NCBI GenBank assembly: GCA_037043455.1
Contig: JAWPHD010000130.1
Coordinates: 186,001-250,000, forward strand
Direction of reading: 5' to 3'
DNA length: 64,000 nucleotides
Source of the DNA: Cyrtodaria siliqua
Lineage: Eukaryota; Mollusca; Bivalvia; Adapedonta; Hiatellidae
The notes beneath the pieces are model-generated. The model did no database searches, was not told the DNA's origin, and was given only the letters and a program-made list of their open reading frames with translations. Both the position numbers and the translations under genes were made by a program. Shown piece after piece: positions 21,346-33,245 of this stretch (position 1 is the first letter of the stretch; every line of letters starts with the position of its first letter).

Positions 21346-22833
21346 ATGGTCATTTTCCATTATGATGTGGTCACTTTCATTATGATGTGGTCGCTTTACA
21401 GTATGATGTGGTCATTTGTCATTATGATGTGGTCACTTTCAATTATGATGTGGTCATTTGTCATTATGATGTGGTCATTTTCCATTATGATGAGGTCACT
21501 TTTCATTATGATATGGTCACTTTACATTATGATGTGGTTACTTTTCATTATGATGTTGTAAGTGTATATTATGATGTGATCATTTTCCATTATGATGTTG
21601 TCATTTGTCATTATGATGTGGTCATTTTCCATTATGATGTGGTCACTTTACATTATGATGTGGTTACTTTTCATTATGATGTGGTAAGTGTCTATTATGA
21701 TGTGGTCACTTTACATTATGATGTGGTCACTTTTAATTATGATGTGGTTACTTTCCATTATGATGTGGTTACTTTGTATTATGATGTGGTCGCTTTTCAT
21801 TATGATGTGGTCACTTTACATTATGATGTGGTCGGTTTTAATTATGATGTGGTAAGTTTCTATTATGATGTGGTCACTTTACATTATGATGTGTCACTTT
21901 TCATTATGATGTGGTTACTTTTCATTATGATGTGGTAAGTGTCTATTATGATGTGGTCAATTTACATTATGATGTGGTCACTTTTCATTATGATGTGGTT
22001 ACTTTCCATTATGATGTGGTTACATTGTATTATGATGTGGTCGCTTTTCATTATGATGTGGTCACTTTACATTATGATGTGGTTACTTTCCATTATGATG
22101 TGTTTACTTTGTATTATGATGTGGTCGCTTTTCATTATGATGTGGTCACTTTACATTATGATGTGGTCTGTTTTAATTATGATGTGGTAAGTGTCTATTA
22201 TGATGTGGTCACTTTTCATTATGATGTGGTTACTTTCTATTATGATTTGGTTACTTTGTATTGTGATGTGGCCGCTTTTCATTATGATTTGGTCACTTTA
22301 CATTATGATGTGGTTTGTTTTAGTTATACTGTGGTAAGTTTCTATTATGATGTGGTCACTTTACATTATGATGTGGTCACTTTTCATTATGATATGGTTA
22401 CTTTCCATTATGCTGTGGTCACTTTCCATTATGATGTGGTCACTTTCCATTATGATGTGGTTACTTTACATTATGATGTGGTCAGTTTATATTATGATGT
22501 GGTCACTTTCATTATGATGTGGTCAATTTTCATTATGATGTGGTTACTTTCCATTATGATGTGGTTACTTTGTATTATGTTGTGGTCGCTTTTCATTATG
22601 ATGTGGTCACTTTACATTATGATGTGGTCTGTTTTAATTATGATGTGGTAAGTTTCTATAATGATGTGGTCACTTTACATTATGATGTGGTTACTTTCCA
22701 TTATGATATGGTCGCTTTTCATTATGATGTGGTCACTTTACATTATGATGTGGTCACTTTTCATTATGATGTGGTCACTTTACATTATGATGTGGTCTGT
22801 TTTCATTATGATGTGGTAAGTTTCTATTATTTT
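21346..22833 (+). repeat. 21-bp minisatellite, ~71 copies (plus orientation)
   Basis: Unit CATTATGATGTGGTCACTTTT with variants at the last six bases (TTACAT, TTTCAT, AGTGTCTATT and others) that recur in multi-unit patterns, pointing to higher-order duplication. Because 21 is a multiple of three, long ORFs encoding a seven-residue repeat (HYDVVTF) appear. They start and stop only at array defects and are not called as genes. Confidence 0.9.
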
Positions 22834-22874
22834 ACTCTTCTTCTAAAAATCTTACACAAGCTTCATCGGATACT

Positions 22875-23378
22875 TTAAAGGGACAATGTCCGTAACTTTT
22901 AGCTTATAAAACACACACTTATTATGTTCGCAAACATTACACACTAAACATTATTGAATATTTACTAATTAAAAGCAAGATTGTTTGACGGAATTCAATC
23001 GCGGTACAAAAAAAAGAAAAACCGCTTCGGGCATTTAACTCGCAGCCCAAACTAAAAATACACTTGCGGTAATAATAACGCCGTGAGCGTTAAGTTGTCC
23101 ACCGCTCCCGACTGAGCTAAGTATTACTCAATACATACTATGGTGAAAACCTAATGCGCTAATAAAAGTCACGTGATCGTAGAAAGGTAAATATTGTTGG
23201 TCCCACTTTATTTACAAATAATAATTAAAGCTTCTTTTTTTTTAAACTCACGAATGTATTACTACAGACTTCTTAGGGTCTATCCTCATGTTTTCATGTA
23301 TACATTTCACTGAATAAAAGTCAGACGGTTATTTGGTTATGCTCAATATCTGCTTACTTACGGACAGTGTCCCTTTAA
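22875..23378. mobile_element. 504-bp MITE with TTAA-AGGGACA termini
   Basis: Ends are TTAAAGGGACAATGTCCG and CGGACAGTGTCCCTTTAA, an imperfect ~20-bp inverted repeat bounded by TTAA. The interior includes, on the minus strand, TAGCTCAGTCGGGAGCGG, an A-box-like tRNA word. The element sits at the centre of the inverted minisatellite pair. Confidence 0.7.
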
Positions 23379-23469
23379 CATAATTTAGGATTTCTATCAT
23401 TGTCGCCATTTTGAATTCTACAAGCAGTGTCAATAGATGGCGCTATTTGAAGAAAAACCATGTGACCAC

Positions 23470-23779
23470 ACATACCACATCATAATAGAAACTTACAACA
23501 TCATAATGAAAACAGACCACATCATAATGTAAAGTGACCACATCATAATGAAAAGCGACCACATCATAATGGAAAGTAACCACATCATAATGAAAAGTAA
23601 CCACATCATAATGAAAAGTGACCACATCATAATGTAAAGTGACCACATCATAATGTAAAGTGACCACATCATAATGTAAAGTGACCACATCATAATAGAC
23701 ACTTACCACATCATAATGGAAAGTGACCACATCATAATACAAAGTAACCACATCATATTGGAAAGTAACCACATCATAA
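23470..23779 (-). repeat. 21-bp minisatellite, minus orientation (block 1)
   Basis: Same unit as 21346-22833 but inverted (CACATCATAATGAAAAGTGAC). About 15 copies, ending where a SINE-like unit is inserted. Confidence 0.9.
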
Positions 23780-24171
23780 TGAATTGAATTGATTTGGGGT
23801 TTTAAGGCGCACCAACTCATGTAAAGGTTATATGGCGCCTAAAAGGCATGAACATGCCATGTACATCGAGATAAAATATGGAAATTGGGCCTAGAACCTT
23901 CTCACCCTGAACTGCAGAGTTGCTGCAAATTCTATCGTAGAAACTCCATTTACGCTGGAGCCACGTTATTGTTTTTCTGCCACTGCTCTTTTGATGCGAG
24001 CGAGATAGCACCTGAAACAATGCAGGGATCATGATGAAGACCTTTAATGAACATGAACAAAAAATGATAAAATGAACATGAATTTGGGGGGATTCTACCC
24101 CTCTGCCTACCCCTCCAAAGGGATCTGCAGTGGCCGTATTCTTTGCCCCGTGACCAAACGGGGCCCCGTGC
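23780..24171 (-). mobile_element. SINE-like element inserted in the minisatellite
   Basis: A ~390-bp unit lies between two CATAATG words that could be a short target duplication, although the array itself repeats this word. On the minus strand it runs from a CCCCGTTTGGTCACGGGGC head, through a conserved body (AGTTTCTACGATAGAATTTGC), to an (AATTC)n tail, a microsatellite tail as in SINEs. It is the most complete undisturbed copy of the family in the window. Confidence 0.65.
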
Positions 24172-24482
24172 ATAATGAAAATTGACCACATCATAATGAA
24201 AGTGACCACATCATAATATAAACTGACCACATCATAATGTAAAGTAACCACATCATAATGGAAAGTGACCACATCATAATGTAAAGTAACCAATTCATAA
24301 CGGAAAGTGACCACATCGTAATGACAAATGACCACATCATAATGTAAAGTGACCACATCATAATGAAAAGTGACCACATCATAATGACAAATGACCACAT
24401 CATAATGTAAAGCGACCACATCATAATGGAAAGTGACCACATCATAATGCAAGTGACCACATCATAATGGAAAATGACCATC
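24172..24482 (-). repeat. 21-bp minisatellite, minus orientation (block 2)
   Basis: Continuation of the inverted array after the SINE, about 15 copies. It ends at a flank (GGAAAATGACCATCAAAGTCG) that mirrors the left flank of the plus-oriented array. Confidence 0.9.
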
Positions 24483-24650
24483 AAAGTCGTGTTTGGCGTT
24501 CCATACCTCAATAGGTGATATACCTCCTTCATGTACCTATAAGGTAATAAGATCACTCCACTTATACTACTGTGGAAAACAATTCCATAATTGATATAGG
24601 TAAAATATGTTGGTGTTTCCCCCCTCCCCCACGACTGAATACTCTCTAAT

Positions 24651-24965
24651 TTAAAGGGACACACGGAAACCTTGATTTTTAAAAACTTGCGACGTCCCGT
24701 TAGTTTTTCTACATAACATGCATTATTTCAATCATTAATATTAATTATAAAAATATTTTTAAGCAATTTGTTTTTGTATATTTCGATAACATTGCCCCAA
24801 TAATATATTTCAACATTTGATAAAATAACGATGAAAATTGAAAACTCAAAATTTTATTTAATGATATGCAAGCAGGTTTAAAGTCAAGATGTCACTGAAT
24901 TAATAAATCGAGAAGATAATTTTGATGTTTGATAAAAACTTCAAGATTGCTGTGTGTCCCTTTAA
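24651..24965. mobile_element. 315-bp MITE with TTAA-AGGGACAC termini
   Basis: TTAAAGGGACACACGG...CCTTGATTTTT at one end and AACTTCAAGATTGCTGTGTGTCC-type sequence at the other form ~28-bp inverted repeats bounded by TTAA. It shares internal words (GTTAGTTTTTCTACATAA, TTAATAAATCGAG) with 34738-35433. Confidence 0.75.
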
Positions 24966-25569
24966 AGCTGAGTACTGAATACTCGTTCATTTTAGACCCG
25001 AGTACTGAATAATATTTAACAGGAATTTCTTGGTTAGGGTTAGGGGTTCATAAAAATTAACCAATTTGCTATTTATTCGTCTAATTTTATGAAGATGTAA
25101 CTTACTGTATCTTATTTTTCCGAGGCCAATGGTAAGCCTAATATAAAAGTACAAAAGGTTGTATCTCACCATTTTGCTGTTTTGGGGTCAATCATTAAAT
25201 CTAAATATGATGTCCTACGATTTTTTGTGGATTTCAACAGGGTTTTTTTACACAGAAAACATAGTTTGAAGGCATGTACCTAATTTTTATGCATACTGAA
25301 TACTAAGTAATGTAATTTGCGGGTACTGGTACCCGGGCCGTGGATACTGAATACTCTCTAAATTTGCCCTGAATACTGCGTACCAAAAGGGAGAGAAACA
25401 CCCCATAACATGGGACTGATCCGGTGGACGCGTTGGGGCGATTTTTGAGTCTGATGACAACGCAGGCACAACGGTCCAGGATCAATCACATACTCTCATA
25501 TATATAATGTAATAAAACCCACTGTTTGACGGCCCAGTGGATCAGCTTGTAAGTTTTGTCTGCTGGGCT
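24966..25569. other. no gene recognised
   Basis: Contains scattered copies of a GAGTACTGAATA word on both sides of the preceding MITE. Minus-strand ORFs at 24987-25485 have no recognisable features. Confidence 0.45.
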
Positions 25570-25985
25570 CGAAAACACTGACATTATTGAACATATACCA
25601 TATCTACCATATCTCCCAAGTTCCATATAATACCCAATATTTAGTGAGTAAATCGGTCTGAATTGTTTGTCATTTAGTTAGAAGGTCGTTGAACTAGTTT
25701 TCTATCTGGTAATCAATTTGGAGTTTTCTAAATTATATTGATTGGGTTACTTTAATGCAAATTTAGGTTACTGTTCTTAGCTGGCCTAGACGGTCTTAGT
25801 ACTGGCTTTCTAGTACAGACCAACGACATATCTATTTTCTGCAAGTATACACGTATATTCATCGTCATCATTTTGTTTTCTGTTGTTCAATACATCCATC
25901 TTTTAAACATATCCTACAGCATAACCCACATTGTATAAACTACCCCATGACAATATCATATCCCATATTTACTATACACCTCCTC
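25570..25985 (+). repeat. LINE 3'-tail fragments
   Basis: Positions 25591-25664 (ATATAATACCCAATATTTAG and flanks) and 25905-25960 (ATATCCTACAGCATAACCCA) match the 3' end following the LINE remnant at 20.6-21.2 kb, so two tail pieces lie here. The sequence between them is not recognised. Confidence 0.55.
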
Positions 25986-26884
25986 AATAGGAGATATACC
26001 TCCTTCATGTACCTCTTTTCATTTAACTATCTTTGGAAGGAAATAATCCACCTATGCTTTTAATATATCTAAAGCCTGCTCTAACCATTTTTATAATTAT
26101 GTTTAAAGAGTGAGTGGATGCCACATATGTTTACAGTACACTTAAACATTGAATATCCCATTGCGCGCATTAATATCTCCGACAAAAAATTAGTTGTATA
26201 TACACATTTTAATACCTATTATCACTTGTTTTACCAGAAGCATCGGAGATTTTAGTTTTATCTATAGGCAGTCATTCATTATTCAGGCTTCTATTCCACT
26301 ATATCAAATAATATCTATGTACATCTTTGATCATTGCCCTCCCTAGTGTGGCCTCCACGTGTCTCTGTGTGGACAGACACCCTTCCTCAGACGAAGGTCT
26401 CTAGACGGTATTAAGATAATTCGGATGCTGAGGACGGGTGCCTGACAAACCGAACTGCGTATTTTTATCATTTTTTTATAACATTTTATAGCCAATATAT
26501 TTTAAACATTTCAGTAAATTAAACAAGGGAGCAATGATCAGACAAAATATGGATAATGTACATATATAAATAAATATTTAGAATATTTTTAACTTACTAG
26601 AGACTATTTTGATAGTTCACACATCCATGACCATACCCCCAGCTGGTACCCTTTTTCGATGGCCTGGCTATTTGATGTAAATTATTTAAAACAAAAAAAC
26701 AACTTTGGTGAACCCCATAATCTTCCTTGGGCATATATTAAAGTGTCTGCTTTGTTCTTGTCATTTCTTGAAAGATGCTAACGTTAAAATAATCTCCTTA
26801 GAATAATTATAATTCATGAATACATAAAATAAACTACCTAGAAAGGCCTAGTGCCATAGGGCGAGCAAAAATAAAAACGTATAG
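25986..26884. other. no gene recognised
   Basis: AT-rich. Short similarity at about 25985-26015 (GATATACCTCCTTCATGTACC) to 24510-24535. No coding exon seen. Confidence 0.45.
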
Positions 26885-27757
26885 TAGTAGATAAATGGTC
26901 TGAAGGCATTATCATTCCGCTATTCAAGAAAAATGACCCAGACAACGTAAATAATTATCGAGCCATAACATTAGTTAGCTGCTTATCAAATTTTTTTACA
27001 GGTATTTTAAATAAAAGAATTAGCATGTGGTGTGATGAAAAGAATATCTTATCAGATGCTCAGTTCGGTTTTAGCTGGGATGATAATTAAAAGCCCTGGT
27101 TTTAGACAAGGTCGCTCCACCATTGATGCCATATTTGTTTTGAATTGTGTTATACAGAAAGTACTGAATGAAAACTAGCGGTTATATTGTACGTTTATGG
27201 ACCTAAAGAAGGCTTTCGACAGTATATATAGAGATGTCCGTTGGCTAAAACTTTTTAAGATAGGAATTAAAGGTAAATTGTTAAGAATTATACGGGAAAT
27301 GTATGACAAAGCGAAATCTTATGAACGACATTGTAATCATTTTTCGAACGTGCAATCGGTCTCAAGCAAGGGAAGGTAATCTCTCCAAGGTCTGGAATTG
27401 TTCTTACAAGATAGTAATAAATCTGGACTTACAACAGATGATATAACTTTTTATTTTTTTTACTTTTCGCAGATGATATTATTTTGTTTGGAAAATCACC
27501 GTCTGAGTTACAAGAACGTTTAAATTTGTTGAAAGAATACTGCGACAAATGGGGATTAGAGGTTAACGCGGAAAAGACAAAAGTTAATTATGTTTTTTTA
27601 GAAAAAGGGGTCATCTTTTAGTTAATGAGACATGGGTATATAATGGAAATAATTTAGAAGTTGTTAACGATTTTAACTACCTCGGAACTGTTTTTAATTA
27701 TAGGGGTTCATATAATTTAAATCAAGAGATTTTAGCAGGTAAAGGATTAAAAGCTTT
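26885..27757 (+). pseudogene. LINE reverse transcriptase, segment 1 of 4
   Basis: Reads WSEGIIIPLFKKND, NNYRAITLVSCLSN and SDAQFGF (RT entry motifs), then FMDLKKAFDSI at about 27196-27228 (RT motif A with the first catalytic Asp) and FADDIILFGKS at about 27464-27496 (catalytic FADD box), followed by WGLEVNAEKTK. Several stops and frame changes break it, and the part between motif A and FADD is shortened. It is the 5' part of a non-LTR retrotransposon that resumes at 27969, 29263 and 33325. The N-terminal endonuclease is absent, consistent with 5' truncation. Confidence 0.8.
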
Positions 27758-27968
27758 GAATTGAATTGAATTGGGGTTTTACTGTGCACCAACACAAGAA
27801 AGGTTATATCAAAGACATATTAATATGTTATTAGGTCTGTGGTTGTATGGCGCCAAACAGGGATGAATATGACAGGCTCATCCTCCATTAATTGCACATG
27901 TAAAAAAAACACAATTTTAAACCAGGACCCGTCTGTATATGAGTCCTTGTTTAAACCAAAAACATTTT
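27758..27968 (-). mobile_element. SINE-like fragment inserted in the LINE
   Basis: Starts (TTGAA)n then GGGGTTTTACTGTGCACCAACA, the tail end of the AATTC-tailed family in inverted orientation. The LINE reading frame resumes just after, at SILSYGSEI. Confidence 0.65.
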
Positions 27969-28174
27969 GCCTGGTTCTATATTAAGCTATGGATCAGAAA
28001 TATTTGGGTTTACAAAGTCAAAGGAGAGCGAAAGAATACATTTGAAATTTTGTAAATACTTCTTAAGAGTTAAAACTTCTACTAGTAATGCCGGTATTTA
28101 TGGATAACTAGGTAGATACCCATTGTATATTTTAAGGTACGTACAAATAAAGTATTGGAGTAAGGTGGTCGATT
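27969..28174 (+). pseudogene. LINE reverse transcriptase, segment 2 of 4
   Basis: Translates SILSYGSEIFGFTKSKESER..., LKFCKYFLRVK and KYWSKVVD, the thumb/C-terminal region of this LINE type. One in-frame stop lies inside the NAGIYG-LGRYPL phrase. Interrupted at 28174 by a Helentron-like element. Confidence 0.75.
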
Positions 28175-29256
28175 AAACAAGAGGGCCTGTGAAAGCTCTA
28201 CTGGCTTAAACGGCTCTTATATCAACGGTTGTCACAAAATTCACATCAGTACTACTTTTAAAACATTGCAAAAACAAGAGGGCCTGAGTATGGCCCTAAG
28301 GGGTAAAAACTGTTAACTCCATCAACAATCAACGAGCTGGAAAAAAACCCGCAATAGGCACAACTAGAAATCATACCAATGCTTCCTGCTAAGTTTCGTC
28401 AAACCCAACAAGGTTAAAAGAAATAAGTAATTAAACCAATTTAAACAATGAAAAATCAAAAAAAAAATCAAAAGAAATAAACAAAAAATAACATAAAAAA
28501 GAAAGAAAATATTTAACAAAAAAAAAATAATATGAAAATAACATTAAAAAAAAACTCTGCTGTTACTGGTCCGATCAGGCTGGTTTTCGAACTTGTCCGA
28601 GCTTTCATTGATATTAACAATCTGGAAAAGGTTGGTAAAGATCGGATTAAACATGAAGGCCCTATCGTCTTAACGAGGCAAAATATAGCATTTTTAACTA
28701 ATTCAAGGGCCATAACTCCACTGCTACTTGTCAGATCTGGCTGTTTTCATATTTGTCCGAGCTTTCATTGACATTAACAATCTGGTAAAGTGTGGTAAAG
28801 ATCGGATGAAAAATGAAGTCCCTATCGTCTTAACGAGGCAAAATATAGCATTTTAAATAAATCAAGGGCCATAACTCTGCTGTTACTGGTCTGATCTGGC
28901 TGGTTTTCACACTTGTCCGAGCTTTCCTTGACATTAACAATCTGGCAAAGTTTGGTAAAGATCGGATGATAAATGAAGGCCCTATCATCTTAACGAGGCA
29001 AAATATAGTATTTTTAACTAATTCAAGGGCCATAACTCCGCTGTTACTGGTCCGATCTTGCTGGTTTTCGAACTTGTGCGAGCTTTCATTGATAACAATC
29101 TGTTAAAGTTTGGTAAAGTTCAGATGAAAAATGAAGGCCCTAGCGTCTTAACGAGAAAAAGTTAAAGGACGACGGACGATGAATGATGGACGACGACGAC
29201 GGACGACGGCCAACTCGCCATCCCATAAGCTCTGCTGGCCTTTGGCCAATAGAGCT
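28175..29256 (+). mobile_element. Helentron-like element, family 1, inserted in the LINE
   Basis: Starts AAACAAGAGGGCCTGTG with GCTCTACTGGCT just inside. Ends in the hairpin AGCTCTGCTGGCC-TTT-GGCCAATAGAGCT followed by AAAAA. The interior has four ~160-bp monomers (from about 28559, 28720, 28880 and 29041) and a GACGACGGACGACGG microsatellite. A second start-like AACAAGAGGGCCTGAG at 28274 suggests an internal nested terminus. LINE codons continue on each side (SKVVD, then ILTSTFYIDAV), so the boundaries are set by the host ORF. No target duplication of any length is visible. No protein is encoded, so it is non-autonomous. Confidence 0.75.
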
Positions 29257-29262
29257 AAAAAC

Positions 29263-29453
29263 ATTTTAACATCAACTTTTTATATAGATGCTGTGAGAGA
29301 TTGTGAAAGAGGAATGAAGAATTGGGCCAGCAATGTTAAAACCATTTTAACTGACTGTGGCTATAATTATGTTTCGAACGAACGACCCAGCTTGTATTGA
29401 TACGAAAACGTTTTATTTATTGATTAAACAAAAACTAATAGATTGTTTTGTTC
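29263..29453 (+). pseudogene. LINE C-terminal region, segment 3 of 4
   Basis: Resumes the LINE with ILTSTFYIDAVRDCERGMKN, then WASNVKTILTDCGYN, and after a frame change KQKLIDCFVQ, a conserved C-terminal phrase. It breaks off in the VQ codons at 29453, where another insertion starts. The expected W-N continues at 33330. Confidence 0.75.
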
Positions 29454-29530
29454 AACAAGAAATCCGCGGATTCACATGTCTCGCCTAACGGGGGTGGGAC
29501 TTAAAATAATAAACGATGCTTAAATGAATT

Positions 29531-29938
29531 TATTGAATTGGGGTTTTAAGGCACACCAACATATGAAAGTTTATATGACGCCTAACAGGAATGAACATGC
29601 CAGGCTCATCCTCCATGTACATCGAGATAAAATATGGAGAACGGGCCTAAAACCGTCTCACCCTGAACTGCAGAGTTGCTGCAAATTCTATTGTAGACAC
29701 TCCATTTACGCTGGAGCCACGTTATAGTTTTTCTGCCACTGCTCTAGTGATATGAGCGAGATGGCACCTGAAACAATGCAGGGTCATGATGAAGACCTTT
29801 AATGAACATGAACAAAAATGATCAAATGAACATGAATTTGTGGGGATTCTACCCCTCCGCCTACCCCTCCAAAGGGATTTGCAGTGGCCCTATTATTTGC
29901 CCCGTGACCAAACGGGGGCCCCCGAGAATCACATAGGG
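29531..29938 (-). mobile_element. SINE-like element (AATTC-tailed family)
   Basis: A nearly complete copy running on plus coordinates from TTGAATTGGGGTTTTAAGGC to CCAAACGGGGGCCCCCGAG. Head and tail orientation indicate minus-strand insertion. ORFs at 29524-30070 run through it and are not genes. Confidence 0.65.
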
Positions 29939-30682
29939 GCCAATCAAAATGAACTTTGGTTAGGACTAACTACATGTTGTGCCAGTCATTTTGGTAAAGG
30001 TTTCAAATCAATATCATTTATGGTTTTTGAGAAGTCGTCACAAAATCGCATTTTTAAAATCTATTTTTAGCCGTGGTCACCATCTTGAATTTCCGGCCAA
30101 CCTGAATTTTTGCTAAATAGACCTGACATCAAGAGCAACATTGTTGTGAAGTTTCGTGAAAATCCGTCGAGTAGTTTCAGAGGAGTAGTCACTACAAGTT
30201 TTTCCTATATAACTCTATGTAAACAAAGATGGCCACTGGCAGCCATGTTTGACATCCAATCAAAATGAACTTTGGTTAGGACCAACTACATGTCGTGCCA
30301 GTAATTTTGGTAAAGGTTTCAAATCAATATCACTTATGGTTTTTGAGAAGTAGTCTTGAATTTTTGCTAGGATCAACAAGACATCAAGAGCAATTGAATT
30401 GAATTGGGATTTTAAGGCGCACCAACACATGAAAAGGTTATATGGCACCTAACAGGCATGAACATGCCAGGCTCATCTTCCATGTACATCGAGATAAAAT
30501 ATGGAAAATGGGCCTAGAACCTTCTCACCCTGAACTGCAGAGTTGCTGCAAATTCTATCGTAGAAACTCCATTTACGCTGGAGCCACGTTATTGTTTTTT
30601 TTGCCACTGCTCTTTTGATGCAAGCGAGATAGCACCTGAAACAATGCAGGGATCATATTGAAGACCTTTAATGAACATGAAC

Positions 30683-32112
30683 AAACAAGAGCTGTCGGAG
30701 AACAGCGCAGCTCGACTATTCGATTTTTCGGAGAATAATAAATTTATAGATAGCTAGTATATACCATCAGAAAACAAGGCTACAACAATGTGGGTTGGGG
30801 TTGGGAGCACAACATAACTATGTGTAAGAATTGACCAAAACTACACAGAAATATGTAAAAAAAAAAAAAAAATAATAAAAAAAAATCGAGTTTTGAGTTG
30901 GGTGCGAGAGAGAGGCAGGGGTGGATAGTGGGGTGAGTGAGGGCAACATATATGTGTAAGAAGCTATGTAATAATTCAGCAAAACAACACAAAAATATGA
31001 AGAAAAAAAATAATTTAAAATATCGAGTTTGGGTGGGGATGGGGTAGAGGCATGGGGTGGGGAGGGCAACATGTGTAAGAATTGACTAAATCAACAAAGA
31101 AATATGTAAAAAACAAAAAAACAAAATCAAGTGGGGCGGGTGGGGGAGGGGTTTTGGGCCAATATATGTGTAAGAATTGACAAAAGCAACAAAGAAATAT
31201 GTAGAAAAAATAAAATAAAATAATAGTTTCAAGTGGGGGTTGGGTTGGGGGAGCGGGAGGGGGTAGAGGCGGGAGTCAGTTTGGGGCTGGGGGGGAGGGT
31301 GCAACATATATGTGTAAGAATTGACTAAAACAACAAAGAAATATGTAGAAAAATAAAAATTATAGTGTGGTGTGGGGGGGGGGAGGGGGGGGGGGGGGGT
31401 GAGAGCGGGTGTAGGTGGGGTGGAGGGGGCGGTGAGGGGGCAACATATATGTGTAAGAATTGACAAAAGCAACACAGAAATATGTAAAAAAAAAGTTTCA
31501 AGTGGGGGTGAGGTGTGGGGGAGAGCGGGGGGAGAGGTGGGAGTGGATTGGGGGCGGGGGATGGGGCAACATATATGTGTAAGAATTGACTAAAACAACA
31601 AAGAAATATGTAAAAAAAATAATAATAAAAAAATTCAAGTTGGGGGGGGGGGGGGAGTAGGTGAGAGGCGGGTGGTGGGGGGGGGGGGGGGGGAGGGGGG
31701 GGGTGCGGGGAAGTTTGCAACATATATGTGTAAGAAATGACTAAAACAACACAGAAATATGTAAAAAAAAAAAATAGATTTTCAAGTGCAACATATATGT
31801 GTAAGAATTGAATAAAACAACACAGAAATATGTAAAAAAAAATAATTCAAGTCTGGGGCGGGTTGGGGGGTTGATAGGGTGAGAGGAGGGGGTGGGGTGT
31901 TGGGGGCGGGGAGGGGTTGCAACATATATGTGTAATAATTGACTAAAACAACACAGAAATATTTTTTTTTAAAAAAGTTATATGTGAATAAAAAAAAAAA
32001 AAATCCCACGATATTATAAACACAGTCTAACATTTTTATACCAGATTTTCAAGTTTTCCCCACTTTCTAAGGATGATTACATAAGCTCTCTTATTCTTCG
32101 AATAGTCGAGCT
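30683..32112 (+). mobile_element. Helentron-like element, AGCTCGACTATTCGA family, G-rich core
   Basis: Starts AAACAAGAGCTGTCGG. A perfect 15-bp internal inverted repeat is AGCTCGACTATTCGA (30709-30723) with its complement at 32098-32112, the latter followed by AAAAA. Inserted in the A-run of the SINE without a duplication. Non-coding. Confidence 0.8.
30780..31985 (+). repeat. G-rich tandem repeat, ~10 units of ~95-150 bp
   Basis: Each unit pairs a constant AT-rich block (CAACATATATGTGTAAGAAT...AACACAGAAATATGTAAAAA) with a G-rich block of variable length carrying many runs of three or more G. The G-rich blocks could form G-quadruplexes on the plus strand. Pro/Phe-rich minus-strand ORFs here are artefacts. 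Confidence 0.8.
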
Positions 32113-32635
32113 AAAAATGATAAAATGAACATGAATTTGGGGGGATTCTACCCCTCTGCCTACCCCCTCCGAAGGGATCTGCAGTGGCCCCTATTCTTTG
32201 CCCCTTGACCAAACGGGGGCCCCTGGGAACCACACGGGGATCACATCAAGGGCAACATTCCTGTGAAGTCAAGAGCAACATTCCTGTGAAGTTTCATGAA
32301 AATCCGTCAAGTAGTTTCACAGGAGTAGTCGCCGCACAAAAAAAGTTCTGCTGATCTTTGATAGTAGAGCTAAAAACAATGGAGTTTACCGTTTGCTGAG
32401 ATGACATTTAAGAGCATTTGTTGAAAACAAAATGCCATTCTATAAAAAAAAATCAATAAAAAAATAATCATCAGTTCCAAAAAGTAGGTCAAGGTCATAG
32501 ATGAAATACACAACTATGTCAAAATAAACGTTTTGTCTTCCAAAGATAAAGTTATGAACTAGGTTTAAATCATCTAGTGCATAATTATAGTTCAGAGAAA
32601 GTGATGTAAATGTAGCCAATTAAAAGTTATCTGCC

Positions 32636-33245
32636 CTTTGCTTGGATGGTGAAAGTCACATCCACATTTGCTTTTTGACACATTGTGATGTACTACCCAA
32701 GAGACAACTACATGTAAGCGACAGTTTGAAAGGTCGAATGCATAAAGTTTGTGAGAAAGTGACCCAAATGCAAATACTGAAGGTAAAAAATATTAAGTTA
32801 TATGTCCCTGTGCTTGGAGGGTCAAGGTCACATCCACATTTGCTTTGTCACGTTGCGATGTACCACTCAAGATACAACTATAAGCAAAGTTTGAAAGATG
32901 TTTGCGTGAAATTGACCACAACGCAAAAGCTGAAGGTAAAAATTATTTAAGTTATCTGCCCTTTGCTTGGATGGTCAAGGTCACTTACACATTTGCTTTG
33001 TCAGGTTGCAATGTACCACCCAAGATACAACTATAAGCAAAGTTTGAAAGGTCTAGTGCGTATAGTTTGTGAAAAAGTGACCTTAACGCAAAAGTTGAAC
33101 GTAAAAATTAAGTTATCTGCCCTTTGCTTGGACGGTCAAGATCACTTCCACATTCGCTTTGTCACGTTGCGATGTACCATCCAAGATACAACTATAAGCA
33201 AGTTTGAAAACACATATAGTTTGTGAGAAAATGACCTAAACGCAA
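32636..33245 (+). repeat. ~158-bp tandem core of the GAGAC-family element
   Basis: Four units with the phrases TTATCTGCCCTTTGCTTGGA, GTCACATCCACATTTGCTTT, GATACAACTATAAGCAAAG and GTGAGAAAGTGACC. ORFs such as 32642-32950 span it and are not supported. Confidence 0.75.

Larger units (their letters stand above)
30381..32255 (-). mobile_element. SINE-like element with 13-bp target duplication, itself interrupted
   Basis: Flanked by ACATCAAGAGCAA (30381-30393) and ACATCAAGGGCAA (32243-32255), a 13-bp duplication with one mismatch, as expected for retroposition. The SINE body occupies 30394-30682 and 32113-32242. A Helentron-like element splits it inside GAACAAAAATGATAAAATG. Confidence 0.75.
29941..32372 (+). 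mobile_element. Helentron-like element, family 2 (5'-truncated, interrupted)
   Basis: Core of the family complete at 35969-37677: GCCATCTTGAATTTCC..., GTGAAGTTTC.TGAAAATCCG, AGTAGTTTCAGAGGAGTAGTC and CTATATAACTCTATGTAAAC words. It is interrupted at 30394-32242 by a SINE and resumes for the last ~130 bp, ending GATAGTAGAGCT-AAAAA. The usual AACAAGAG start is missing. Confidence 0.65.

Noticed and set aside
21346..24482. Long ORFs encoding a seven-residue HYDVVTF-type repeat (up to 246 codons)
   Set aside because: They arise because the 21-bp minisatellite period is a multiple of three. All boundaries fall at array defects, several frames are open at once, and there is no promoter, splice or domain support.
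30818..31723. Pro/Phe-rich minus-strand ORFs of about 130 residues
   Set aside because: They are the complement of the G-rich tandem units. Length varies with the G-runs, and frames interchange between units.
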